A DNA stretch of 64,000 nucleotides, taken from Myrica gale (lineage: Eukaryota > Streptophyta > Magnoliopsida > Fagales > Myricaceae). The notes beneath the pieces are model-generated. The model did no database searches, was not told the origin of the DNA, and saw only the letters and a program-made list of their open reading frames with translations. Below, in pieces: positions 35,675 through 46,900 of this stretch. Positions within the stretch are counted from its first letter, which is position 1. The number at the start of each line of letters is the position of its first letter. The stretch spans positions 19,106,001 through 19,170,000 of the forward strand of contig OZ005604.1 of NCBI GenBank assembly GCA_963930655.1, read 5' to 3'. The position numbers were made by a program, and so were the translations under genes.

Positions 35675-38600
35675 TCAAGCAGATTTCTCAGCTTCTGCAG
35701 CAGCTTCTTCCTCTTGCAACTTCTTCAAAGATGGAGGCGGTCTGACAACGATGCTTTTCTTCCACTGCCGGTCAAACTTTCTCGACAACCTCTTGTTGAT
35801 TCCCCCCTCAATCTCTCTTTCCCGTTTAACAGTAAGCATGCGTGCAATCTATAATTAATTCCAGCCTCCATTTTAGCATAATAGAGATTTTAAAGGCAAT
35901 TATAGGCATAAAGTTGAAGTCCAGAAAGCAACATCCAGAATTTCACAGGTAGGCCTAGAAACCATTCTACAGGGAAGCTTATCCAGTCAACCAACTGTAG
36001 CATAGTTGTGTCTGAAATTCAAAAGAGCTCAAGCCAACCCTCCCCCCACTCTCCTCTCCTTTTTTCTTTCTTTCACCCTTTTCCCAGAAACTGCTCATCT
36101 TCCCACCGAAAATATCAATAACAAACATGAGCAAACAATTGACCTTCTTATGATTACACATAAAAAGGTGAGACACACTAGTAAGGAGGTTTGAGGTTTG
36201 CAAGGCATGCAAAACAAACTATTCAGTCTACTATGACATCATGTTGCTCTAGGTCAAGGCGTGCATTTTTTTGTGTTAGAAGATTGTACACCTGCTTAAA
36301 TTTTCAGATGATATATGCACAAACTTTATCGAACATCAAACCTTTAACCTACTTATCACATACTAATTAGAGGCATCTTTATTCAGCTACATGACTCGCT
36401 ACCATGCTCTATTGCTCTCAATAATATACATAAACAGTTCATCATTAACTAATCCCACCTCTCAACAGGATTTCCAACATAAGTAGATATATATACATAT
36501 ATAGTTAACTGTTAGGATTTGAACCCATGCCATTCACTGCATGGTGCACAGAAATAATAACATAAACCCACTGGCACTTGCATAAAGGACTTGACAACAG
36601 GAATAGTGCATAAACTAATTTTTTTTAAGGCTAAATTAGTCCGTACGTCCTTGGGGTTTGGCCTTTTCCCAGATTCGTCCTTAGGGTTCGATTTTCCCTA
36701 CAGATAACCCCGGGGTTTGAACTCAATCCCAAGTTAGTCCTGCCGTCAATTTAATGGACGGAAATACACACGTGGATAACGGCTTACACGTGGCAGTGTC
36801 AGGTAAGTTTTTTTTTTAAATTTGGTCCAATTACAATAAGACACGTGTTAGAAAATAAATAAAAATAAAAAATATTTTAAAAAGATAAAAAATATAATAA
36901 AAAAAGTAATAATTGTAGACGGCTCCTTTGACAGCCTCAGCTTCTTCCTGGATCCGTCTCCGCCACCGCCATCTTCGTCGTCGCTTCCGAAATCAAAACC
37001 AGAGGCTGATAAATGGAGTCAGACAAATGGGCAAAGAACGGTACCGGGAAAATAACAATCTTTAAGGAATTGGGTTCTTATAAAAAGAAAAAAAGAAGGT
37101 ACAATTGCAAACCAGTAAAACCAAGACTACGAATGGTGCGGAAAATGAAGCAGACACGAAGGACGAAGAACAACCAGATACGGAAGTAGTCACAGAAAAG
37201 GGAGCAAAACGCTGGCTGAGAGAGAGAGATACCCAAACAGATAAAACCCAGATGGCAGCTCAGAAAAGCAATAAACTTTATCGTAGACTATATAGAAGAT
37301 TGAAATGCAAATTGAAATTCAAAGAAATCAATGATACCCAGATGAGGAGACAGAGAAACGTCAATGACACCCAGATAAGAAACTCAAACAAAAACCTGAG
37401 AAACAAAAGAGAGAGAGAGAGAGAGAGAATCCAAAAACTGCATATTACTAAGTGAGACGATTGACGCAAAAGAGATAGCGATCAGAATTTTACCTCTGAA
37501 ACTAAGATTTTTCATTTTCTATGGTGTTCGGGTTCTATGGATCTGGGAGATTGCAAATGCAAGCACCATCACTGTTACATGTACGAGTTTTGCATCGACT
37601 GTCGTCGCATGATAAAGAATTCACGTTGAATGATCCAAGAAACAATATCATCAGCACAACTATACGCCAAAGATCTACTCCAGTGGACATTTCAAGATTG
37701 TGCCAGTGCTTGAGAGAGGACAGAGAGAGAAAGAGGGAGGACGTGATTGTTCTTCACATTTTTGCTTTTGATGGAACTCCTCTTGTAAATTTTCCAAGCC
37801 TTTGCCAAGGGCAGGTACAAAATCAGTGAGAACTAGTTTAAAAAGCTCTTTCGGTTTCTCTATTTTCATGAGAGAGAGAGGGTTCTGGGGGGAGAGAGAG
37901 AGGGAGCCTCCTCCCGATCCTTTTTTTTAAGTTTAATTAAGTTTTTTATTACTTTTTTATTTATTTTTTTTTATCTTTTTAAAAGATTTTTTATTTTTAT
38001 TTATTTTCTAACACGTGTCATAATGTAATTGGACCAAATTTTTTAAAAAAACTTACCTGTCACTGCCACGTGTAAGCCGTTATCCACGTGTGTATTTCCG
38101 TCCATTAAATTGACGGCAGGACTAACTTGGGATTGAGTTCAAACCCCGGGGTTATCTGTAGGGAAAATCGAACCCTAAGGACGAATCTGGGAAAAGGCCA
38201 AACCCCAAGGACGTATGGACTAATTTAGCCTTTTTTTAATCCTAGTATATAGTATTTAGGGGCATGGAGATGGTTTCAAAATGAAAATTGAAGCATTAAG
38301 AACAAATTTACAAGTCACGGATTCGATAGCCTTTTCCAAATTTTCATTCCGTCCTCTAACATAAGGTGTTCACTGCAACCACAAATATCAATATTAGACC
38401 TTTGATTATGAAGCTGTGGTAAAAGGACAAACCTATCATGGCTAAAACGTTTCTGAAAGAGGCAGCAGATAAAGCCACACCCTCGAAGGCTCTATATACT
38501 TCCACCCCTTAAAAATAGTCAAGCATTGCAGCACTACATGCCGAGCCAAATCTCCCCTAGCTCCTCCTGCCTTCTCTTCTCGAAATTCCAAATAACTAAA

Positions 38601-39764
38601 CCCAAGTTTTTGGCATACAGTTAATAGCAACTGGAGCTTACGGAGAACATTGTACCATATCATATTTCTATGTACGTAAATTATTAACAGTCAGAAGTTA
38701 CTCTAATGGGAAGAATTCACAACCACCTTTTCGGTCCGCTTAATCATTGCTATGGCTTAGCACCTACAGAAAGTCCCCTTCTTTCTTTCACGATTTGGAA
38801 CAGAAGCTTTCAGAAGTACAATGGTCATAGTTATCCAATCAACTTTGGTGCTGTTTCCAATTATCCAAACCAAAAATCCTTCCCCTCAACCTTGACATTG
38901 TTAGATTGAAAACTACCCTGAAACTCGATGCATTTGATTGCATCATTTTAGCATAACAGAACATTTAAGCTCTCTCACTCCCCGCGCACCCCCGTATAGG
39001 CCAAAACACCAGCATTAGTAACGGTATCAAATTTCCACAAGTTCAATGATCCATAACACACCCAACATTGCCATAGTATCAGAAGCCCATTTATTCTTTA
39101 ACCAAAAAGCATCAGTCTCTAACGAGTAAGTCACCTCGTTCTTCCAAAACAGCATTTTTACAATGGTATGCAATTGATAGTCCTACATTCTGAAACTTCC
39201 ATAAAAACCTAAATTAGCAGCTCTATTCTTATCTCTTCTAAATAAGCAAACCTGCTCATCACTAAACACTTCTAATTTCCAGACAAAAAAAACTCGGGTA
39301 CTACGACCAAAAAGATGCTCATTTCCGCCGCGGCGGGGGAGGGGTGGAGTTCCAAAATGTGAATAAACTTAGACGCAGAATCTAAAATTCAGTCGCAACT
39401 ACGAGTAATTAAAACGGAACCGAAGGGAGAGTACCCTTTTGCGCATGCGACGGAACTCGCTGGACTTGAACTCGTTGCGGGCGGACTTTTGGAGGCGAAG
39501 CATGAGGAGCTCGCCCTGGAGGTCGACAACTTCTTCGTTGATTTCTTCCGTGGTCTTGGTTCTGATCTCCTTCAGTTCCTCCTCTCGCTTGGCCATCATC
39601 ACTATCGACGATGGCGGGTTTCGCGACGACGACATCTGGGGCGGCAGTCGGATTGTGCAACGCTGCTGGATTTTAATACCATAGAATGAGGATGTGGAGT
39701 TCGAAAACTGAGGCCTTCTAGGGAAGGTGATGTTCGAAGTTGAAGGAATTGGGAGGCTCAACAT
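35675..39764 (-). CDS. RPL29: Plastid ribosomal protein L29 (uL29c), nuclear gene
   Basis: Two exons, 39435-39764 (330 bp) and 35675-35848 (174 bp), encode 167 residues. About 55 N-terminal residues rich in Ser, Thr, Pro and Arg form a probable chloroplast transit peptide. The two-helix uL29 fold follows: KREEELKEIRTKTTEEINEE, LQGELLMLRLQKSARNEFKS, then across the intron FRRMRKR / IARMLTVKREREI. A plant plastid-type extension ends the protein with FDRQWKKSIVVRPPPSLKKL and an acidic tail. uL29 sits at the exit-tunnel rim of the large subunit in the chloroplast stroma. The 3586-bp intron (phase 0, GT-AG) holds a complete MULE at 36629-38230; the rest of it shows nothing recognisable. Exon 2 is below usual open-frame length cut-offs and is easily missed. 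Confidence 0.94.
36629..38230. mobile_element. Mutator-like element in the RPL29 intron, possible Pack-MULE
   Basis: This 1602-bp element has terminal inverted repeats of roughly 280 bp, starting GGCTAAATTAGTCCGTACGT and ending ACGTATGGACTAATTTAGCC. A perfect 9-bp duplication TTTTTTTAA lies at 36620-36628 and 38231-38239. The arms include CACGTG-bearing sequence and end in AT-rich DNA. The middle (about 36910-37910) is clearly less AT-rich and has no transposase, but holds exon-like sequence, including a minus-strand open stretch at 37675-37869 (MKIEKPKELFKLVLTDFVPA). That composition suggests captured host sequence, a Pack-MULE; I do not recognise the source gene. Confidence 0.88.
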
Positions 39765-39927
39765 CTTCTCTCTCTCCCTCTGGCTAACTCTACGAAGTTA
39801 GTGCTTCGGCCTCCAATGCAGTAGATAAGGCCCTGCAGCCCTGGTTTCGTGTCGTTTTCTTTTTTGAAAAAATACACTTTGACCTTATTTTTAGGTCATT
39901 TAAACTTTGATATATTATTTGTTGGGG

Positions 39928-41243
39928 TAGGGCTGCACAATCTCGGTGTAGGTGCCGATTTTGAAAAAATTGTCACCTACACTTACATCGTTAAGGGCAA
40001 AAACCGGCCTTTAGCGGTGGCGGTTTCCGGTTATCCTATATTAATATTGAGCCATTTTTTTAGCATTTTACACACTTGACCCAATGTATTTTTTTTCTTT
40101 TGGTCCATTAATCACATATCAATAAAATCTAAACTAATGAAATCCAAATTCCAAAATCAATAAAATTAAAGATCATCTTAAAATATAAGATGAGAATTTA
40201 AAGTCCAAAGTAATAGAGACGTCACTGTAAGTAGAAACTATTATCTTTTGAAAAATCCAGTTTAAACCCTAACAACACTTAGAGAGGATAATATGTGTTT
40301 TTCCTCTAATTAACAAATCAATAACAATTTTAAAAAATGTTAAAAACCTAGTAGGGTTTCCCTTGGTTTCACAAGGAAAATCCAAAAATTCAGCAATTTT
40401 TTAAGACGTTCGAGCGCGGGTCAAACGCTCGTCGGGAGCTTATGTTTCTGTTTGAAATTTACACTGAGCGCTCGAGCGCTTGTCTAACGCTAATCAAACG
40501 TGATGACTCTATCTGAATTTTTTCAAAGGGCGTTTGAGCGCTTGTCAAACGCTGGTCAAACGTGATGACTCTATCTAAATTTTTGAACTAAAATGTATTA
40601 TAAATTTGAACTAAAATGTAATTGAGTGACTGATTTTGTAAGCATGATATAAATTTAATAGTGATTTGTCAATTTTAGAAATTTAGACAATTTGTTAACA
40701 TTTCATAAAAACTCTTAAACTAATACATTGATTTAAAATTTTATGTGGTAGAATCTCGACCTCTTGACTTATATTATGCGATGTACTTACCAAAGTTTGG
40801 CATTAAACTTTTTAATTATGATTTCAATGTCTTTATATATACCCTTCTAAATACAATAAATTTGTAATTTTTTCTACCAAAATTTTAAATAACTAGTTCA
40901 TGCAAGCTTCTTGGTAACTTGAATGTAAGCATTTGATTAGACAAAACCAACAACAAATCTCAAATATTCAGGTGAAACTAAACTATTGAGTAAACCTTGT
41001 CATGCTTCTAGAATACTACAAAACTAAAGTTTAAACTATTGAGTAGAAACTAAACTAAAAAAACTATAAAAAAAATCCCGGTTTAACCTCCACCGGGAAA
41101 CCAGGTACCGGTTAAACCGGGAACCGCCGGTTTTTTCAAAAAACCAAACCTACACCAGCACCGGTTAAACCAAAAACCGGAAACCCGATGCCGGTGCCGG
41201 TGCCGGTGCCACCAGAATTTCCCGGTGGCATTGTGTAGCCCTA
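39928..41243. mobile_element. Non-autonomous hAT element with CCGGTT/GGTGCC subterminal repeats
   Basis: This 1316-bp element has ends TAGGGCTGCACAAT (left) and ATTGTGTAGCCCTA (right), inverted with one mismatch. GTTGGGG flanks both sides (39921-39927 and 41244-41250); the eighth base differs or is shared with the end. The right subterminal region is packed with ACCGGTTAAACCGG-like motifs and four GCCGGT copies near 41192-41213, typical of transposase-binding arrays in hAT elements. No transposase frame. It lies just upstream of the RPL29 start. Confidence 0.8.
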
Positions 41244-41247
41244 GTTG

Positions 41248-41555
41248 GGGGAATACATTTTTCACCCACAAACTACCATAGATTTTACATTTTGCACAGT
41301 AAACTACCAATTTTGATACATTGCACCCTCTAACTACCAATTTTTGACACTTTGCACCTTATGTCAAATTTTTAGAATAAAATGACGATAATACCCTTGA
41401 CCCATTTTGTATATATTTAAGATATTGTTGTCAATTTATTAATTTATTAAGGGTATTATTGTCAAATGGAGGATACAAAGTATTTAATATTAGTAGTTGG
41501 AGGGTGCAAAGTGTAAAACCTATGATAGTTTGTGGGTGGAAAATGTATTTTCCCC
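41248..41555. mobile_element. MITE with about 50-bp inverted repeats
   Basis: The left end GGGGAATACATTTTTCACCC and the right end GGTGGAAAATGTATTTTCCCC are inverted, and the match continues inward through CACAAACTACCATAG / CTATGATAGTTTGTG. The organisation suggests a MULE-type MITE. It directly abuts the hAT element on its left, which obscures its target duplication. Confidence 0.7.
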
Positions 41556-41560
41556 TATTT

Positions 41561-42547
41561 TTGAGATACTGAATCTCTTCATTTACATATATTTTTCATA
41601 ATTCGTATTCAAATTGCTCTTCGAGATGGATTTTATCAAAACTTGAGGTATAATATATAAATATCTTTAAAGATAAAGAGACAATATGTAAATATCCTAA
41701 AGATAAAAGGGAAATATATAAATTCTCTCAAAGATAAGGGGTAATATGTAAATACTCCCAAAAATAAAAGGGCAATGTGTAAATATTTTGATAGAAATCG
41801 TCTAAATTAATGAACAATTTAGATACGAGATCTAAATTTAAAAAGTGTGTAAATTTATGGATTCAATGTCTTAAAAATAATACATCGGAATGAAAAGTGT
41901 AAATGATCTAAAAAATAAAGAGACAAATTATATTTAACCCTTTTTTTAATTATCTATGTAATGTTTTTATCGTATTTGGTTTTTTTCGTGATGTTTATCC
42001 AATTTGGTTTTTTCTCCACAAATTTGAAAAGCTGGGCTTGAAGCAAAATATTATGCACATAATCGCTATGCCAGCAAATGCAATATCTCTGTGAAAGAAA
42101 ATTGTAATACCTTTTCCAATTTTCTCAGTAAGAGGTGTAATGATATAATATTCTATAATATTCATTATATTACGTGCATGCGTGTTTCTTGACGTGGCAG
42201 GTGTAACTGTAACGTTTGAACATGATTCATCAAGGGGTTTGTTTGTATTGCCCACCTCTCCCATATAACTACTTTCTATATATGCACCAAAAAAATTAAT
42301 AATGAAGAAAAAAATATTATGAAATATTATAGTTGTCTGTGTTTAGGTATATGTTTTTCTTTATAACTAAAAAAATTTCTGACATTCATGCATGTGAACC
42401 GAGTTTGGACATAGTTAATTCACTATTTATACAAATTGAGTTCAACGACACAACAAATCTCAGAAAGACCGATCGATTCACTGATCAGTCCCTCATTTAA
42501 GTCGCAAGTTTTTTTTATACACTCTCAAAGACCCCACTATCACTTGA
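41561..42547. other. Gene-free intergenic stretch
   Basis: AT-rich with a degenerate AAAGATAAAGGG / AATATGTAAAT periodicity around 41640-41780. The open frame at 41995-42264 has no recognisable domain. Confidence 0.4.
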
Positions 42548-42555
42548 GCTATCCG

Positions 42556-43026
42556 CAGGGCCGACTCAAACTAAATGGGGGCCTAAGGCAAAATAAATTA
42601 TTAGGTTTTTTTTAATATAAAATTTAATATAAAACTTAATTTAAAATATTTAAAAATTATTAAATTTAATATAAAATATTTAAAGGCCCCATTAATTGTT
42701 TTTTATGAGGCCCTCATACATGATATCAAGGCCCCATGACTAGAACAATTAAGAAATTTATAAGGTATTTTTTCTTTTTGAGCAAAGTTTAGAAATATCT
42801 AAAAATGAATTTGGAGGCCTAAAGAAATATATTAGTGCACTTATGATAAAAAAATATATGAAAATATTGCATCTTGTCATTTTTTTCTTAGCTAAGTTGT
42901 TTTTTTTATTTTTAGGTCATCTACAACACACAAAAAAAAAGAAATTATTTTTAGTCTTTATGGGGCCTTGCTCAAGGTGAGGCCTTAGGCCACCGCCTAA
43001 GTTGCCTCACCCTTGAGCCGGCCCTG
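42556..43026. mobile_element. Short hAT deletion derivative, CAGGGCCGACTC ends
   Basis: This 471-bp element has ends CAGGGCCGACTC (left) and GAGCCGGCCCTG (right), inverted with one mismatch. It is bounded by a perfect 8-bp duplication GCTATCCG (42548-42555 and 43027-43034). Subterminal GGGGGCCTAAGGC and GCCTTAGGCCACCGCC resemble the element at 53510-54658, so the two are probably one family. No coding capacity. Confidence 0.92.
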
Positions 43027-43034
43027 GCTATCCG

Positions 43035-43957
43035 AGTAAGTTATGTGTAGGCATATTCATTTAGTTGTAAGGTGTCCTTTTTGGAACGGTGTAGATTATA
43101 TTAATTTGTATTTTTCATTATATTATTTTAAAATTTTATATTCTTTTTCTATCTAATTTTATTATTTATTTAAAAAATAATTATTCTTTTTTCTATCGAA
43201 TTGTCTCTTTTTATTATAATTAATATAAAATTTTATTTAAATCATTATTATTATTTTATTTTGGGCACTCTTCAGTTATGTTTGCTTACCGAAATTTTGA
43301 AAAATATTTTTAAAATTTTAAAAATCTTTTGAATGTTAAAATTTTTTTAGACTTGTGAAAGTTTGAAATATATGTGTAAAATTTAAAAATATATTTATTT
43401 TACTAAAAATTTTGGACAAACAAACATCATTCGCAAACACGTTTGCCCTCGTTTGGTTATAAGGATCCAAAAGTTTACTCTATCGAAGTACGACGGGCTG
43501 TATGGGGAAAACACGATGAAGCCCAACCCAAATATGCAGGCCCGAAATTTCGCTGCACCTCAAGTTGACCATTTTACAGCTCGGCACACCACGTGATGCG
43601 TACCGTCAGCATCAAATGAAGGAGAGCGGAGACCGAAGACTGCCAAATCCATTTGTGTTTTTTCATCCCCAGTTAAAATAAAGAATAAAAATAAAAATCT
43701 TTTAATTTATTAGATTTTCTTTCTTCATTTCGCTTCGTCTTCTCTTCTCCGCTCTCGAACCAAACCCTCATTTCCCTTTCCATTCCCAACGAGGAAAAAC
43801 CAAAAACAATCCGAAAACTAAACTCCCTAATCAACCTGAAGATTACGGCAGAGAAACTCCGAACCAGTCACTGCGAATCGTGGATGGAGCGGGAATCTCT
43901 GAGTTGAACCTGGTGGAAGATCTGAGTCAAAAAGTCGTCGGTGTTTGACGCGCGCTA
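43035..43957 (+). promoter_or_regulatory. UBP3/4 promoter and 5' UTR region
   Basis: This region lies between the hAT element and the UBP3/4 start codon. The proximal 300 bp are CT-rich, typical of a plant 5' untranslated leader. A CACGTG G-box lies at 43590-43595, about 360 bp before the ATG. A MITE occupies 43276-43428. No TATA box is obvious. Functional roles are inferred from position. Confidence 0.4.
43276..43428. mobile_element. ATGTTTG...CAAACAT MITE, first copy
   Basis: ATGTTTGCTTACCGAAATTT at the left and TTTTGGACAAACAAACAT at the right form inverted ends around an AT-rich core. The reverse complement closely matches 52346-52494. The target duplication is not clear. Confidence 0.65.
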
Positions 43958-46900
43958 ATGGGTGCTGCGGGCTCGAAGCTCGAGAAGGCTCTTGGTGACC
44001 AGTTCCCCGAAGGCGAACGCTACTTCGGTCTCGAGAATTTCGGCAATACTTGCTATTGTAACAGCGTCTTGCAGGTTTGCTTCCAAATTGAATCTAATTT
44101 TTATTATCATTAATTCAATTCCTTTTTCGTATTAAATTTATTATTAGGGTTTTGATTTCCGATGTTATTTGATTTTGCACGTTTTCTAATTTCTCTGCCT
44201 GGTAGATGTTAATTGTAGTCAGGTGTGCTTGATTGTGTAGATATTAACCTTTTTCCTAAGTTGTTTAGTTCATTTTGTTTGTTATTGCCTATTCTCGCAA
44301 ATTGTGTGAAGTTTGGTTGTGGCGTGTAGCTGAAGGGATTTGCTAGTCTAGCAAGTGCTTTGTTTGCGGAATTAGTTATCCTAGGCGCTAGTGTCATTTA
44401 GGAGGGTATGAACCGACTCACCATCTCTTTGAGAAGTAGTTGTCATAATGAAAGAGTGGGGAGAAAAAGAAACTTTTCAGTCATTTCAACCTACACAAGT
44501 CATCTCAAAGTGTTTATACAAGTGTTTTCTTTACACTCTCATTTACCATTTGGGCGCAAAAATGCATGGCTTATTTTTATGTCGGGCTATAATTTTACTT
44601 ATACGCATATTGTGCACAAGATCGTGAGGATTGGCTTGAAATATGCTTTTGTCACTCTTGTACATTGTCCGGTTGCTTGAAGCAGATTCCAAGTGAGATG
44701 AAAGTTATGCAGGCCTGCCTCCACCTTTGGTGTCTATCTAGAATCTCCATAATGGACATGCACATGCATATCTTGATGCCCATATCTTTTTTTTTTATAA
44801 GGCAATATTATTAAAAGAAAAAGGAATAGAAGGAACAGTACAAAAGACTGTACTGAGACCTCTATAGACCAAACAAGTTAGAAAACTAATGAAATCTAAA
44901 AACTCCGAAAATGGAGAACCCAACATAGCATTCATCCACAAAAACAATGACTGCAAAACATTGCCCCTCAGACCCTCCATGGACACAGCCACACCCTCAA
45001 AACATCTCTCATTTCTCTCTCTCCATAAATTCCACCAAATACAAGTAGGGATCACTCTCCAAATAGCTAAGGCCCGAGGGTCTTGCAAATCCCTTTTCCA
45101 ACACAACAAAACTCCAGCTATCTTCCTAAGCATCACCCAATCATAGTCCATAATAGAGAGCACTATCGACCACAATTCCCTAGCAACCAAACAGTGCAGT
45201 AAAATGTGCTCAACAGACTTTCTATCACATTTACAAAGATAGCACCAATCTAGCACATTCACTCCCCCTCCTCCTCAAGTTGTCAATGGTAAGGATTCTT
45301 CCATGGGTGGCTTCCCAAACAAAGAAGGCCGCCCTAGGCGGGGCTAAAGACCTCCAAATCTGTCTCCAAGGGAAGCTCTCATCGAAATCCCCAACAAGAC
45401 ACGAATACCAAGATTTCACCGAGAAAACATCATTCTTGGATCTCACCCATCTCAACTTGTCTTCAGCATGACTCCTCAAAACATTAGAGTAAAGTAAGGA
45501 GAAGAGCGCCGAAAACTTCTCCAACTCCCAATCATTAGCCCTCCTAACAAACTGGATATTTCACAAAGTAGTCCCGAAACCCCTCTCCAAGCAGTCCGCA
45601 ACCATAGCATTCTTATTGCATGCTAGAGAAAACAAAAAAAAAGGAAACATATCCTTTAAGGATCTCTCACCGCACCAAAAATCCTTCCAAAAACGGAATC
45701 TCAATACACTTCCCACCTCAAAATGGATGTTCTCAGCAAATGAGTCTCATCATTTGCTAATATTCTTCCAAAGACCAACACCATAAGAGGCATTGCATAT
45801 AAGAGTGTTCCACCCACCCAATGCACAACCGTATTCCTCCATGATAACAATCCTCCACGAGCTATCCCGCTCAACCCCAAACCGCCAAAGACATTTCCCA
45901 AGAAGAGCCCTATTAAACAAAGCAAGTCTTCTCAAACCCAACCCACCGCAACTAAGAGGAGAACACACTTTCTCTCACTTCACAAGATGAAATTTCTGCA
46001 CGTTATCATCACTTCCCCATAAAAAAATCCCTCTGAATCTTCTCCAACCTATTAGTCACCGCAACAGGAATAGGAAAGAGTGACAAAAAATAAGTGGGGA
46101 GACAAGACAGTGGACTTGATGCCCATATCTAGTGGAGCTTGATGTTTTGTTTTCAAAAATCGTGAATAATATTGGTACTATTATAGTTTATAACAAAGAA
46201 AAAAAATTACTCAATGAATTGCTGAATACCATATGTAACATTTGTATTTAGATTACTCAATATGTTTATAGGCAGTTACAATTTTAGTCTATACTCCAAA
46301 AATGGAAGGTGGAATGTTTAACCGTGGCCTTCAACCCACCTCTGTCTCTCCTCCTTTCTCTAAGCTTCAGATCAGTTGTGTACAAAATGTAGGACACTAA
46401 ACACTAAGATATTCAGAGTTCAGTTGACTATTCTTGTATCAAACCTAAAGAAGCTCTAACCAAATCTGTGCTTTTACTTCAAAAAGGACTAATCAAAGTT
46501 GTTTTTTTATAAGAACTAATCAAAGTTGTTTTTAAAGACCTTTATAATCATCATAATGCCCAATTTTACTCAGTGAGCATCTAATGTGAAACATCGTCTT
46601 ATACCATTTATTTATCATTCCTTCTCTTTTACTTTATCAATCCATGTGGGACCTAGGTATCACAACCTCCCCCCTTAAATCCTTGATATCTTCGTCAAGT
46701 CCCACCAAGCCTACATTGGTGGATAATAAGCCCGCTTTGATACCATTTGTAATGACCTAAGAAAGTGCTATCTACATTTGCTTTAACTTCAAAAGGACTA
46801 GTCAAGTTTGTTTTCGAAGCCCTTTAGAATCATTATAAGGCCAAATTCTATCTAGTAAGCATTCAATTTGAGACTTGGCCTTACACCATTCCTTTTCCTC

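Noticed and set aside
36505-36530. B-box-like GGGTTCAAATCC (minus strand) in the RPL29 intron
   Set aside because: No A box at tRNA spacing, no A tail and no target duplication, so neither a tRNA nor a SINE can be supported.
39439-39689. Plus-strand open frames opposite RPL29 exon 1
   Set aside because: Antisense shadows of the conserved exon.
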